Assembly (NCBI GenBank): GCA_002150995.1 | Contig: MDHJ01000001.1 | Coordinates: forward strand, 2,542,001 to 2,606,000 | Reading direction: 5' to 3' | Length of the DNA stretch: 64,000 nucleotides | Source of the DNA: Clavibacter michiganensis | GTDB taxonomy: Bacteria > Actinomycetota > Actinomycetes > Actinomycetales > Microbacteriaceae | Shown here: piece after piece, positions 1-11,400 of the stretch | Numbering within the stretch: the first letter of the stretch is position 1 | Layout: every line of letters begins with the position of its first letter | Translations under genes and position numbers: made by a program | Notes under the pieces: generated by a model | What the model was told of the DNA's origin: nothing | Database searches by the model: none | The model's input: the letters and a program-made list of their open reading frames with translations, nothing else

Positions 1-189
1 CTGGGACACGACGGCGTGACGCGGCTCGATGGAGCCGGACACGACCTCGGGCAGGAACGGCTGGTACGTCATGTACGGGAGCGGGTCGACCATGGTGACC
101 TCGGCCTCGCCGGATCGGAGGTGCGACTCGAGCTTCCATGCCGTGTAGAAACCGGCGTAGCCGCCGCCGACGATCAGGATTTTGGGCAC
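1..189 (-). CDS. Type II NADH dehydrogenase-like FAD/NAD(P) oxidoreductase, N-terminal part
   Basis: The reading frame runs off the left edge, so only the first 63 residues are visible. They begin with GTG at 189 and encode MPKILIVGGGYAGFYTAWKL, a Rossmann beta-alpha-beta with GxGxxG for FAD. Downstream is PLPYMTYQPFLPEVVSG, typical of the family. NDH-2 enzymes pass electrons from NADH to quinone at the cytoplasmic membrane face. An AGGGAG ribosome site lies about 9 bases upstream of the GTG, which favours this start. Other pyridine-nucleotide disulfide oxidoreductases share the N-terminal fold, so the exact substrate is inferred. Confidence 0.85.
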   Translation of the reverse strand, partial: MPKILIVGGGYAGFYTAWKLESHLRSGEAEVTMVDPLPYMTYQPFLPEVVSGSIEPRHAVVSQ

Positions 190-223
190 GATGGATGACT
201 CCCTGCAGGTTGTGGTCGAAATC

Positions 224-253
224 AGGCTACCCCTAACGGAGCAGCCGTCTGAA
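224..253 (-). promoter_or_regulatory. Candidate promoter for the NADH dehydrogenase gene
   Basis: On the minus strand, TTCAGA (248-253) and TAGCCT (224-229) are separated by 18 bases. TAGCCT fits the TAnnnT -10 form usual in high-GC actinobacteria; the -35 is only moderate. It overlaps the end of the upstream protease gene, so the dehydrogenase may have its own promoter. Confidence 0.35.
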
Positions 254-1510
254 ATGCCGGTACGCGACGACGCCCATGGCGGCGGCGAGCGCGGCGAAGA
301 GGGACAGCACGAGGGCGGGGATCCCGACCTGCCGGACCGCGCCGACGGTCGGCACCGCGTCCGCCGCGGGGTCGGCCGTCGGGCCGTCGGCGGGGACCGC
401 GGGCGCGGCGTCGGGGCGGGCGGACGCCGTGGGATCCGGTGTCGCGACGGGCGCGCGGCGGTAGAGGCGAACCCACTCCTCCAGGTCGCCGAGCGGCTTG
501 CCGCTGGCCGGCGCCACCGACGCGCTCACGGCGGCAGCCGCGTCGACGAGGCCGCGGCCGTAGATCTCCGGCCGGCCCTCCTGCCGCGCGGTGGCGAGGA
601 CGCGCTCGACCACGTCGTCGGCGTCGAGCTCCGGATGCGCGGCCCGCACGAGCGCGACGACGCCGGAGACCAGCGGCGCGGCGCCGCTCGTGCCGTCCCA
701 CTGGACGTACCCGCCGCCGGGCTCGACCCCCACGAGCTGCTCGCTCGGCGCGGCCACCGCGATGGTGATGCCCTGCGAGGACGCGTCGAAGCTCGCGGCC
801 CCCGACCGGTCGACGCCCGCGACCGCGAGCACGCCCGGGATCGTGGCGGGCGCGCCCACCTCGGTGGTGCCGCTCCCCCGGTTGCCGGCGGCCGCGACGA
901 CCACGACGTCGTGCTCGTAGGCGTAGAGGAACGCGCGGTCCCAGCTCTCCGGCCAGTCGAGGGAGTTCCGGGTGAGGGACATGTTGATGACGCTCGCCCC
1001 GTTGTCGACCGCCCAGCGGACGGCGTCGGCGATCTGCGCGTCCTCGTCGCGGGCGCCGGGGGTCGGGCCGCCCAGGGCGACCGAGACGCTGAGGAGCCCG
1101 GCGGCCGGGGCGACGCCGATGACGCCCGAGCCCGTGCCCGTGCCGCGGCCCGCGAGGAGCGACGCGACCATGGTGCCGTGCTCGCTCGAGGCGCCGACGG
1201 GGCGGGTGCCGTCCGCGGATCCGACGCCCGACACGTCCGTGCCGCCGACGACCGCGCCACGGAGGTCGGCGACCGAGGAGTCCACGCCGGTGTCGATGAC
1301 CGCCACCGTGACGCCCTCGCCGCGCGTGGTCTGCCACGCCTGCTCGACGCCGTAGTCGCGCAGCCAGTACTGCCGGTCGCGGACGGGGTCCGCGGCCGCC
1401 GGCGTGACGGTGGGCAGCGCGGCGGCGACGGCGAGGATCCCGACGACGACCGCGCGCGCCAGCCGGCGCCGCGGTGCCGACGGCGCCCGCGTGCCGGGTG
1501 CCGGGGTCAT
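233..1510 (-). CDS. Membrane-anchored S8 subtilisin-like serine protease (mycosin-like)
   Basis: This 425-residue protein has the full subtilase triad: Asp73 in VAVIDTGVD, His111 in SEHGTMVASL and Ser275 in GTSGAAPL, plus oxyanion Asn210 in AAAGN. Residues 17-40 form a signal peptide. A C-terminal segment (VLSLFAALAAAMGVVAYRHF) is a membrane anchor with a basic tail, so the catalytic domain should lie outside the cell. This architecture matches mycosins of type VII secretion, but no ESX genes are nearby and such stand-alone proteases are known in actinobacteria. The frame stays open far upstream; ATG 1510 is chosen because it overlaps the DUF501 stop by four bases and starts the signal peptide. 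Confidence 0.85.
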   Translation of the reverse strand: MTPAPGTRAPSAPRRRLARAVVVGILAVAAALPTVTPAAADPVRDRQYWLRDYGVEQAWQTTRGEGVTVAVIDTGVDSSVADLRGAVVGGTDVSGVGSADGTRPVGASSEHGTMVASLLAGRGTGTGSGVIGVAPAAGLLSVSVALGGPTPGARDEDAQIADAVRWAVDNGASVINMSLTRNSLDWPESWDRAFLYAYEHDVVVVAAAGNRGSGTTEVGAPATIPGVLAVAGVDRSGAASFDASSQGITIAVAAPSEQLVGVEPGGGYVQWDGTSGAAPLVSGVVALVRAAHPELDADDVVERVLATARQEGRPEIYGRGLVDAAAAVSASVAPASGKPLGDLEEWVRLYRRAPVATPDPTASARPDAAPAVPADGPTADPAADAVPTVGAVRQVGIPALVLSLFAALAAAMGVVAYRHFRRLLR

Positions 1511-2022
1511 GCCGCGTCGTGGTCGGCGCACTCGCACACGTCGGGCGACCACGACGCCCGTGCCAGCGCGATGTCGCCGATGGGGTTCACGCCGGGGCCC
1601 GCGGCCAGCGCGTGGCCTGCCAGCGCGTGCAGGCACTTCACCCGCACGGGCATCCCGCCCGCGGAGACGCCCGCGAGCTCGGGGACCACGAGGATCGAGT
1701 CGCGGTCGGCGAGGTAGGACGCGTGGGCGGCGGCGTAGGCGTCGCGCATCGCCTCGTCCTCGGCGAGGTCGTCCTGCAGCTCGGCCATGACGTGCTCGGC
1801 CTCGAGGTGCGAGATGGCCGCGGTGGCCGCCGGATGGCACAGGTAGTAGAGCGTGGGGAACGGCGTGCCGTCGGACAGGCGCGGGGCGGTGCTCACGACC
1901 GTCGGATTGCCGCACACGCAGCGCGCGGCGATGCCGACCACGTCGCGGGCCGGCCGGCCGAGCTGGGCGGAGACGACGCGCACGTCGCGCTCGGTGGGCG
2001 GGTCGAAGGGGGGTCGGGTCAC
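1507..2022 (-). CDS. DUF501 family protein
   Basis: A 171-residue cytoplasmic protein of the DUF501 family, biochemical function unknown. Visible features are an RPxRDVVGIAARCVCGNP segment, a PTLYYLCHP motif and conserved cysteines including a C-terminal CECADH. DUF501 genes in actinobacteria usually follow eno and ftsB and precede an exopolyphosphatase; here the usual ppx position is taken by the subtilase. It overlaps ftsB by 4 bases upstream and the protease by 4 bases downstream, so the three are very likely translated from one message. Confidence 0.88.
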   Translation of the reverse strand: MTRPPFDPPTERDVRVVSAQLGRPARDVVGIAARCVCGNPTVVSTAPRLSDGTPFPTLYYLCHPAATAAISHLEAEHVMAELQDDLAEDEAMRDAYAAAHASYLADRDSILVVPELAGVSAGGMPVRVKCLHALAGHALAAGPGVNPIGDIALARASWSPDVCECADHDAA

Positions 2023-2576
2023 TGGTCGCCTCCCTGGACGGATCCCTGGAGCTGGTCGGGCGGGGTGTCGCTGAGGGCGCTGGTGAGCGCAGAGCCGAGG
2101 AGGGCCTGGACCCAGTCCTGCCGGGTCTCCTGCAGGTCGTCGCTGATGGGCGCGCCGTCGGCGGTGGCGGGCCGCTCGTCCGACTCGTCGGGCAGGCCGC
2201 GGACCAGGTAGCTCGTCTCGCCGGGCATCACGTAGAAGAGCCGGTCGCGCACCTGCGCCTTGAGGAACGCGGGGTCGTCGTACCGGGCGCGCTGGTCCTG
2301 GAGCTCGGCGATGGTGCCCTTCTGGGCGTCCACCGCGCTCTGCAGGCTGCTGAGCTGCTCGCGCTGCTCCAGGTAGATGCGCAGGCCCGGGGCGAGCACC
2401 ACGACCGTCAGGACGAGGAGCACGAGGACCATCGCCGAGAATCCGGAGAACCGCATGCTGCGGAGCCAGTTGCCGGCGGGAGCGTCGGCGTCCGGCAGCG
2501 CCACGGGCACGCGCTCGGTGCGCGGCCGCGCGGCACGGCGGGTGCGGAGGGTGTCGAGGCCGGGGAAGCGGGCCAT
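2019..2576 (-). CDS. Septum formation initiator FtsB/DivIC family protein
   Basis: A 185-residue bitopic membrane protein. Residues 1-43 are basic and cytoplasmic, a single membrane helix (MVLVLLVLTVVVLAPGLRIYL) follows, then a coiled coil (EQREQLSSLQSAVDAQKGTIAELQ) and the family signature DDPAFLKAQVRDRLFYVMPGE. FtsB/DivIC proteins link FtsL and FtsQ in the divisome. The C-terminal tail of about 50 residues is variable and low in structure. Located between enolase and DUF501 on the same strand, the standard actinobacterial order. A GGAGG sequence sits just upstream of the ATG. Confidence 0.9.
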   Translation of the reverse strand: MARFPGLDTLRTRRAARPRTERVPVALPDADAPAGNWLRSMRFSGFSAMVLVLLVLTVVVLAPGLRIYLEQREQLSSLQSAVDAQKGTIAELQDQRARYDDPAFLKAQVRDRLFYVMPGETSYLVRGLPDESDERPATADGAPISDDLQETRQDWVQALLGSALTSALSDTPPDQLQGSVQGGDQ

Positions 2577-2597
2577 CGGTCCTCCTTCGGGTGTCGG

Positions 2598-2690
2598 GTC
2601 GTGCGGCGGGGTGCGGGTCGTGCGGCGGTACCGGTCGTGCGGTGGTGCGGTGGTGCCGTCCTGCGGGTGACGTCGTGCGGCGGGACGGGG
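2598..2690. repeat. GTGCGG-type low-complexity tract between eno and ftsB
   Basis: The 210-base gap between enolase and ftsB is filled with irregular repeats of gtgcgg/gtgcggt, followed by GC-rich inverted segments near 2745-2765. No open reading frame with coding character is visible. The gap probably separates eno transcription from ftsB, but I see no clear terminator or promoter. Confidence 0.5.
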
Positions 2691-2786
2691 GCGGCGGGAC
2701 GCCGGGCCGCGTGGCCCGCCGCCCCGCCGCGTCGTCCGGTGGTGCGCCGGCGGCCCGCCGCCGCGGGGCGGGGCGGGCCGGTCGGG

Positions 2787-4118
<1,332 letters not shown>

Positions 4119-4180
4119 GCCGCGGGCCCCTCGCGGGCCGTCGGCGGCGGGATGCGCGCAGGTGTCGCGCAGGTGGCGGA

Positions 4181-5488
4181 TCAGCCGCGCGGGCCGCCGT
4201 CGAGCGGGCGCTCCTGCAGGGACGCGGCGTCGGCGGTGCCGGCGTCGACGGCCGCGAAGGTGCGGAACCCCTGCCGGCGCAGCGACTCCAGGAGCGGCGC
4301 CACGTTCTTCGGGCGCGGCTCGAGCCGCACGCGGCGTCCCGTCGCGACCAGCTCCGCCTTGAGGCGCGCGAGCACGGCCACGGGCGTGCGGCGGTCGTGG
4401 ACGAGGGCGATCGCGTCGGCGTCCTCCGCGGCGGGCAGGACGGCCAGGTCGACGATCCGCTCGAACCCGATGGAGAAGCCCGCGGCCGGCACGTCCTGGC
4501 CGAGGAAGCGGCCGATCATCCCGTCGTAGCGTCCTCCGCCGCCCACGGAGCTGCCGGAGGCGGGGTGCGCGATCTCGAAGATGGTGCCCGTGTAGTAGCC
4601 CATGCCGCGCACCAGGGTCGGGTCGAACCGGAGGGTGACGCCCTCGGGGAGGCCGACGAGCGCGTCGGCGAGCGTCTCGAGGTCGGCGACGGCGTCGGGG
4701 TCGACGCCCGCGGGGAGGACCCCCGTGATCGCGTCGACGGTGAGGGGCACGCCACCGTCGGCGAGCGCGGGCTCGATGCGCTCGAGGATCCCCCCGAGCA
4801 CGTCCGCCGCGTCCGCCCCGCCCTCGGCGAGCTCGGCGACGACGCCCGCGGCGCCGATCTTGTCGAGCTTGTCGATGCTGATGAGGGCCTGCGCGTGCCG
4901 GTCGGGCGCGAAGCCGCAGAAGGCGAGGATCCCGGCGAGGATGCGGCGGTCGTTCACGCGGATCGTGCAGCCGGTGAGGCCGAGCGCGTCGAGGGTCGCC
5001 GCGGTGGCGGAGATCAGCTCGACCTCGGCCAGCTGGCCGGGCTCGCCGATGATGTCGATGTCGCACTGCATGAACTGGCGGTAGCGGCCCTTCTGCGGTC
5101 GCTCCGCGCGCCAGACCGGGGCGGCCTGGATGGCGCGGAAGACGCCCGGCAGCTCGGCGCGGTGCGACGCGTAGAACCGGGCGAGCGGCACCGTGAGGTC
5201 GAACCGGAGCCCCAGGTCGGAGAGCGCGAGCACGTCGCCGGAGTCCGCCGCCGCACGCAGGTCGTCGCCCGAGAGCCCCCGCTTCAGCACCGAGTAGGCG
5301 AGCTTCTCGTTGTCGCCGCCGAGGCCCGCGTGCAGCCGCCCGGACTCCTCGACCACGGGCGTCTCGATCTCGTCGAAGCCGTGGGCCCGGTACGTGCGGC
5401 GGATGACGGCGAGCGCCTGCTCGCGTCGGGCCTTCTCGGCGGGCAGGAAGTCGCGCATGCCGCGGGGCGGCGTGATCTGCTGGGGCAT
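4181..5488 (-). CDS. hisS: Histidyl-tRNA synthetase
   Basis: A 435-residue class II aminoacyl-tRNA synthetase charging tRNA-His. It shows the N-terminal PPRGMRDFLP, the ATP/histidine segment LRFDLTVPLARF, motif 2 region WRAERPQKGRYRQFMQCDID, and the histidine-binding LVRGMGYYTGTIFEI, then GGGGRYDGMI and an anticodon-binding domain to the C terminus. A TetR gene ends 12 bases upstream on the same strand, so both may be cotranscribed. Spacing to eno is 113 bases, enough for eno to have its own promoter. Confidence 0.97.
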   Translation of the reverse strand: MPQQITPPRGMRDFLPAEKARREQALAVIRRTYRAHGFDEIETPVVEESGRLHAGLGGDNEKLAYSVLKRGLSGDDLRAAADSGDVLALSDLGLRFDLTVPLARFYASHRAELPGVFRAIQAAPVWRAERPQKGRYRQFMQCDIDIIGEPGQLAEVELISATAATLDALGLTGCTIRVNDRRILAGILAFCGFAPDRHAQALISIDKLDKIGAAGVVAELAEGGADAADVLGGILERIEPALADGGVPLTVDAITGVLPAGVDPDAVADLETLADALVGLPEGVTLRFDPTLVRGMGYYTGTIFEIAHPASGSSVGGGGRYDGMIGRFLGQDVPAAGFSIGFERIVDLAVLPAAEDADAIALVHDRRTPVAVLARLKAELVATGRRVRLEPRPKNVAPLLESLRRQGFRTFAAVDAGTADAASLQERPLDGGPRG

Positions 5489-5500
5489 CCCCCGATTCTG

Positions 5501-6145
5501 TCAGGCGGCGGGCGGGCCACCGGGCGCCCGGTCGGCCTCCGCCGCCGCGGCGGCCGCGGCCGCGTCGATCCACGGCTCGATGCGCGGCGTGAAGGCGTCG
5601 ATGAGCGCCTCGAACCCGCGCATGGCGCGGTCGCGGTCGCCCGAGATGACGAAGTCGAACTGCAGGCCGTAGGAGCCCGCCTGCAGGAGGTCGGCCGTGT
5701 CCACGGCCACGTCCTCCGGCACGCCGTGCGCCAGCATCCAGTCGAGCCCGAAGCGGCGCCACGCGGTGACGCTCGCGATGGCGTGCGGCCGCACGACGCC
5801 GTCGCGGGTGCGGAGGAGCGCCGCCTCGAACTCGAGGCGCTGGAAGTCGCGGTTGACGTCCGTGAGGCGCCAGCTCCAGGCCCGGGTCGTCCACTCGCGC
5901 AGCTCCCAGGAGGGGATCTCCCGCGGATCGCCCGCCACCATCTCGGCCTGGCGCTGGTCGATCGCGTCCATCGCCGCCTCGAGCAGCCGCTCCTTGGAGC
6001 CGAAGTGGTAGACGAGCACGAACGTGCTCTCGCCGAGCGCGTCCGCCAGCCCGCGGAAGGTCACGGACGCCAGCGGGTGCGTGCGCAGGTGGTCGAGGAT
6101 GTGCGCCAGGAGCTCCTGGCGGCGACGCGGATCCGGAGCTGCCAC
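5501..6145 (-). CDS. TetR family transcriptional regulator
   Basis: About 214 residues. Residues 1-50 form the helix-turn-helix (ASVTFRGLADALGESTFVLVYHFGSKERLLEAAM, with the family YHF-KE-L ending); the rest is an all-helical ligand domain that cannot be assigned a ligand. The frame is open another 74 codons upstream but those codons are arginine/proline rich and unlike the family, so GTG 6145 is chosen. A -10-like TATGGT ends exactly six bases before this GTG, suggesting a leaderless transcript. The gene sits just upstream of hisS; its target is unknown. Confidence 0.85.
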   Translation of the reverse strand: MAAPDPRRRQELLAHILDHLRTHPLASVTFRGLADALGESTFVLVYHFGSKERLLEAAMDAIDQRQAEMVAGDPREIPSWELREWTTRAWSWRLTDVNRDFQRLEFEAALLRTRDGVVRPHAIASVTAWRRFGLDWMLAHGVPEDVAVDTADLLQAGSYGLQFDFVISGDRDRAMRGFEALIDAFTPRIEPWIDAAAAAAAAEADRAPGGPPAA

Positions 6146-6151
6146 GCCCCG

Positions 6152-6157
6152 ACCATA
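6152..6157 (-). promoter_or_regulatory. Candidate -10 element for a leaderless tetR transcript
   Basis: TATGGT on the minus strand ends six bases before GTG 6145, so transcription would start at the initiation codon. About 30 bases upstream (6186-6193) is the palindrome CCGTACGG, a possible operator half-site arrangement. No strong -35 is visible. Confidence 0.4.
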
Positions 6158-6299
6158 ACAACCGTGATGGACATGCGGCGAAGACCCGTACGGTGTGAGC
6201 GCCCAGTCTGTCCGCCGTCTCCTTCGGGTGGAGGCGTCGGACGTGGCGGCCCGGGATCGGGTAAATCCCGGGCGACGCCCCCGCGGGCCGGACCTCGCC

Positions 6300-7070
6300 T
6301 CAGGCGCTCCGGCCCGCGCCGGCGGTCCCCGCGGGCCCGTCGTCGCCCTCCGGCCCCGCCTCGGCACCCTGCTCGGCGGCTCCTCCGGTCGCGCGCGCCG
6401 GCTCGGCGGCGCGGATCTCCGCGCTCAGCGACCGCAGCGTCGTCCGCAGCGCGCGCTCCGCGTCGAGCCCCCGGCTCCGGGCCGAGACCACGACCGCGAG
6501 CAGCAGGCGGCCGAGGTCGTCCTCGTCGTCCACCGGGATGGCCGCGGGCGCGCCCGCCTCCAGCAGCCCGATCCGCTCGGCGCGGCCGAGCAGCTTGTCG
6601 GCGAGGGCGAGGGACGGGAGGGACGCCGGGATCCCGTCGAGGACGCTCGTGCGGGCCGACTTCTCGCGGTCCTTCGCCGCGCCCCACACGCGGATCACCT
6701 CCTCCACGGTGTCCGCGCGCTCGTCGCCGAAGACGTGGGGATGGCGGCGCACCATCTTCTCCGTGGCCGTCCGCGCGACGTCGTCGAGGTCGAATCCCTC
6801 GCCTTCCGTGCGGGCGATGTCGGCGTGGAACACGACCTGCAGCAGGACGTCGGCCAGCTCCTCGCGCATGCCGCCGACGTCGTCGCCCTCGATGGCCTCG
6901 ACCAGCTCGTGGCTCTCCTCGAGCAGGTACGGCACGAGCGAGCGATGCGTCATGCCCCGGTTCCAGACGCAGCCGTCGGGCGCCCGGAGGACGGCCATCG
7001 CGGCGGCGAGGTCGCCGACGGCCGCGGCGGCGGATCCGGAGGGCGCGGAGGGGGACGCGGGCTCGCTCAT
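6300..7070 (-). CDS. mazG: MazG family nucleoside triphosphate pyrophosphohydrolase
   Basis: A 256-residue protein that hydrolyses (d)NTPs to monophosphates and pyrophosphate, cleaning up aberrant nucleotides. The all-alpha MazG core has CVWNRGMTHRSLVPYLLEESHEL, then the metal-binding EExxE...ExxD arrangement in MREELADVLLQVVFHADIA, and the second block VRRHPHVFGDE...VWGAAKDREK. The C-terminal 45 residues are alanine/glycine rich and probably disordered. It is divergent from nhaA. Upstream of eno in many actinobacteria, here separated from it by tetR and hisS. Confidence 0.95.
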   Translation of the reverse strand: MSEPASPSAPSGSAAAAVGDLAAAMAVLRAPDGCVWNRGMTHRSLVPYLLEESHELVEAIEGDDVGGMREELADVLLQVVFHADIARTEGEGFDLDDVARTATEKMVRRHPHVFGDERADTVEEVIRVWGAAKDREKSARTSVLDGIPASLPSLALADKLLGRAERIGLLEAGAPAAIPVDDEDDLGRLLLAVVVSARSRGLDAERALRTTLRSLSAEIRAAEPARATGGAAEQGAEAGPEGDDGPAGTAGAGRSA

Positions 7071-7177
7071 CCCGTCATCCTCGCACCGGGCGCCCGGTAG
7101 GCTGGACGTCGGTGTGCCGGGAAGTCTGGTCGGCGGCGGGCGACCGTCTCCCCCTCCCCCGACCCCGGAAGGCGCAC

Positions 7178-8407
<1,230 letters not shown>

Positions 8408-8428
8408 GCTCCGGCGCCCGCCGCCGGG

Positions 8429-11400
8429 TCAGGCCTTCGGCGCCGACTCCTTCGCCGCGGGCGCGGGCTCCACCGTGAACACCGCGTCGAGGAGCTGGCG
8501 CACCCAGTCCACGAGCTCGGAGTCCGGCAGCGGCTCGCCGTCGCGCTTGGGCAGCGGCACGGTCACGGCGTTGGTCTGCGCGAACAGGCGGCTCCCCGGG
8601 TACATGCGCTGCAGGCGCACCTGCTTGCTGTCGGCGAGGTCGGCCGGCGCGATGCGGAGGTTCGGGCCCATGGCCACGACCTCGCTGAGCCCCGCACGCT
8701 GCGCGACGCGGCGCAGGCGCGACACCCGCACGAGGTTGTCGACCTCCACGGGCGGCTCGCCGTACCGGTCCGACAGCTCCTCGATGACCCGGTCGATCTG
8801 ATCGTCCGATGCCGCGGGCGACGCGGCCGTCGAGAGCTTCTGGTACGCCTCCAGGCGCAGCCGCTCGCTGTCGACGTACTCCTCCGGGATGTGCGCGTCG
8901 ACCGGCAGCTCGAGCCGCAGCTCGGTCTGGCCCTCGGCCACGTCGCCCCGGAAGGTCGAGACGGCCTCGCCGATCATCCGGAGGTAGAGGTCGAAGCCGA
9001 CGCCCTGGATGTGGCCCGACTGCTCGCCGCCCAGCAGGTTGCCCGCACCGCGGATCTCGAGGTCCTTCAGCGCCACCTGCATGCCGGAGCCCAGCTCGTT
9101 GTTGGCCGCGATGGTGGAGAGCCGGTCGTGCGCCGTCTCGGACAGCGGCTTGTCGGCGTCGTAGAGGAAGTACGCGTACGCGCGCTCCCGACCGCGGCCG
9201 ACGCGACCGCGCAGCTGGTGCAGCTGGCTCAGGCCGTACTTGTCGGCCCGGTCGATGATGAGCGTGTTCGCGTTGGCGATGTCGAGGCCGGTCTCGATGA
9301 TGGTGGTCGAGACGAGCACGTCGAACTTCCGCTCCCAGAAGTCCACGATGACCTGCTCCAGCATGGCCTCGCTCATCTTGCCGTGCGCCACGGCGACGCG
9401 CGCCTCGGGCACGAGCTCCGCGAGCTCCGAGGCGACGCGGTTGATGCTCGAGACGCGGTTGTGCACGAAGAACACCTGGCCCTCGCGGAGGAGCTCCCGG
9501 CGGATCGCCGCCGCGATCTGCTTCTCGCTGTTCGGGCCGACGAAGGTGAGGATCGGGTGCCGGTCCTCCGGCGGGGTCGCGAGCGTCGACATCTCGCGGA
9601 TGCCCGTGACCGCCATCTCGAGCGTGCGCGGGATGGGCGTGGCCGACATGGCGAGGATGTCGACGTTGGCCTTCAGCTTCTTCAGCGCGTCCTTGTGCTC
9701 GACGCCGAACCGCTGCTCCTCGTCGATGATGACGAGGCCGACGTCCTTGAACGCGATGCTGCCCGTGAGCAGGCGGTGCGTGCCGATGACGACGTCGACC
9801 GAGCCGTCCTCGAGGCCCTTGATGGTCTCGCGGGACTCCTTGTCGGTCTGGAACCGGCTCAGCTGGCGCAGGTGGACCGGGAACCCGGCGAAGCGCTCGG
9901 AGAACGTCTCGAAGTGCTGCTTCACGAGCAGGGTGGTGGGCACGAGCATGACGACCTGCTTGCCGTCCTGCACCGCCTTGAACGCGGCGCGCACGGCGAT
10001 CTCGGTCTTGCCGAAGCCGACGTCGCCCGAGACCAGGCGGTCCATGGGGATGGGGCTCTCCATGTCGCGCTTGACCTCGTCGATGACGGTGAGCTGGTCG
10101 GGCGTCTCCATGAACGGGAACGCCTCCTCGAGCTCGCGCTGCCAGGGGGTGTCCGGCGGGAACGAGTGCCCGCGCGACGCCATGCGCGCCGAGTACAGCT
10201 TCACGAGCTCGACCGCGATGTCGCGGACGGCCCGGCGCGCCTTGCCCTTGGCCGCGGCCCAGTCGCTGCCGCCCATCTTGCTGAGGGCGGGCTCCTCGCC
10301 GCCGACGTACCGGCTGAGGAGGTCGAGCTGGTCGGTGGGGACGAAGAGCTTGTCGCCCGGGTAGCCGCGCTTCGAGGGCGCGTACTCGATGACGAGGTAC
10401 TCGCGCCGGGTCTTCACCGCGTTCCGGCCGCCCGAGGAGACCTCGCGCTGCGTGAGCTCGACGAAGCGCCCGATGCCGTGCGTGGTGTGCACGACGTGGT
10501 CGCCCGGCTTCAGCTGCAGCGGGTCCACCACGTTCTTGCGGCGCGTGGCGAGCTTCTTGACCTGCCGGCTGTCGTACCCGGCGGCACGCCCGTAGAACTC
10601 GCTCTCCGTGAGGAGCGCCAGCTGGATCTCGGGCATCTCGAAGCCCGCGTCGATCGCGGCGCGGAGGAGGTAGGCGATGCCCGCCTCCGGGGCGGCGGGG
10701 AACTCCTCCACCACGCGCGCGGGCACGCCGGCCTCGCGGAGCACGGTGTCGGCGCGCTCGACGAGCCCCGAGCCCTGCGCGACGACGCCCACGCTCCAGC
10801 CCGCCGCGAGGCGCTCGCGCACGTGCTCGACGGCGCCGTCGGCGTTGCCCGCGAAGCTCGGGACCGGATCCGCCTGGATGCGGACGGTCATGACCTCGTC
10901 GATGCCCAGGTCCTCCGGGAGCACGTCGGTGGCCTGGAAGCCCGACAGGGTCCACCAGCGGCGCGGGCCGCGGGCGTCGCGCAGCCGCCCGAGGGAGAGG
11001 AAGTCGCCGGAGGCGAGGTCGATGGGGGCCTGGGCACCGGCGGTGGCGGCGTTCCACGCGGCGTCGAGGAACTCGCGGTTGGTGTCGGCGAGGCTCTGCG
11101 CGCGCGTGGAGACGCGCTCGGGCGAGACGACGGCGATGGCCGCGTCGACCGGGAGGTAGTGGGTGACCGGCACCAGCCGGTCGACGAGCGCGGGCGCCAG
11201 GGACTCCATGCCCTCGACCGGGATGCCCTCCGCGATCTTCGCGAGCATCTGCTGCAGGTTCGGGAACTCGTGCTGCATCTCCCGGGCGCGCTGGCGCACG
11301 GGGGCGCTCAGCAGCAGCTCGCGGCTCGGCGGCAGCTCCACCGACTCGACCGTCTCCTCGAGGGAGCGCTGGTCGGCGACCGCGAAGGGCCGCATCTGGT

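Noticed and set aside
233-1510. Type VII secretion locus suggested by the mycosin-like protease
   Set aside because: No EccC, EccD, EsxA or PE/PPE-like gene is in the window, so the protease is treated as stand-alone.
182-1717. Long plus-strand ORF opposite the protease and DUF501 genes
   Set aside because: Arg/Gly/Ala-rich shadow typical of high-GC antisense frames; the minus-strand frames carry complete protein families.
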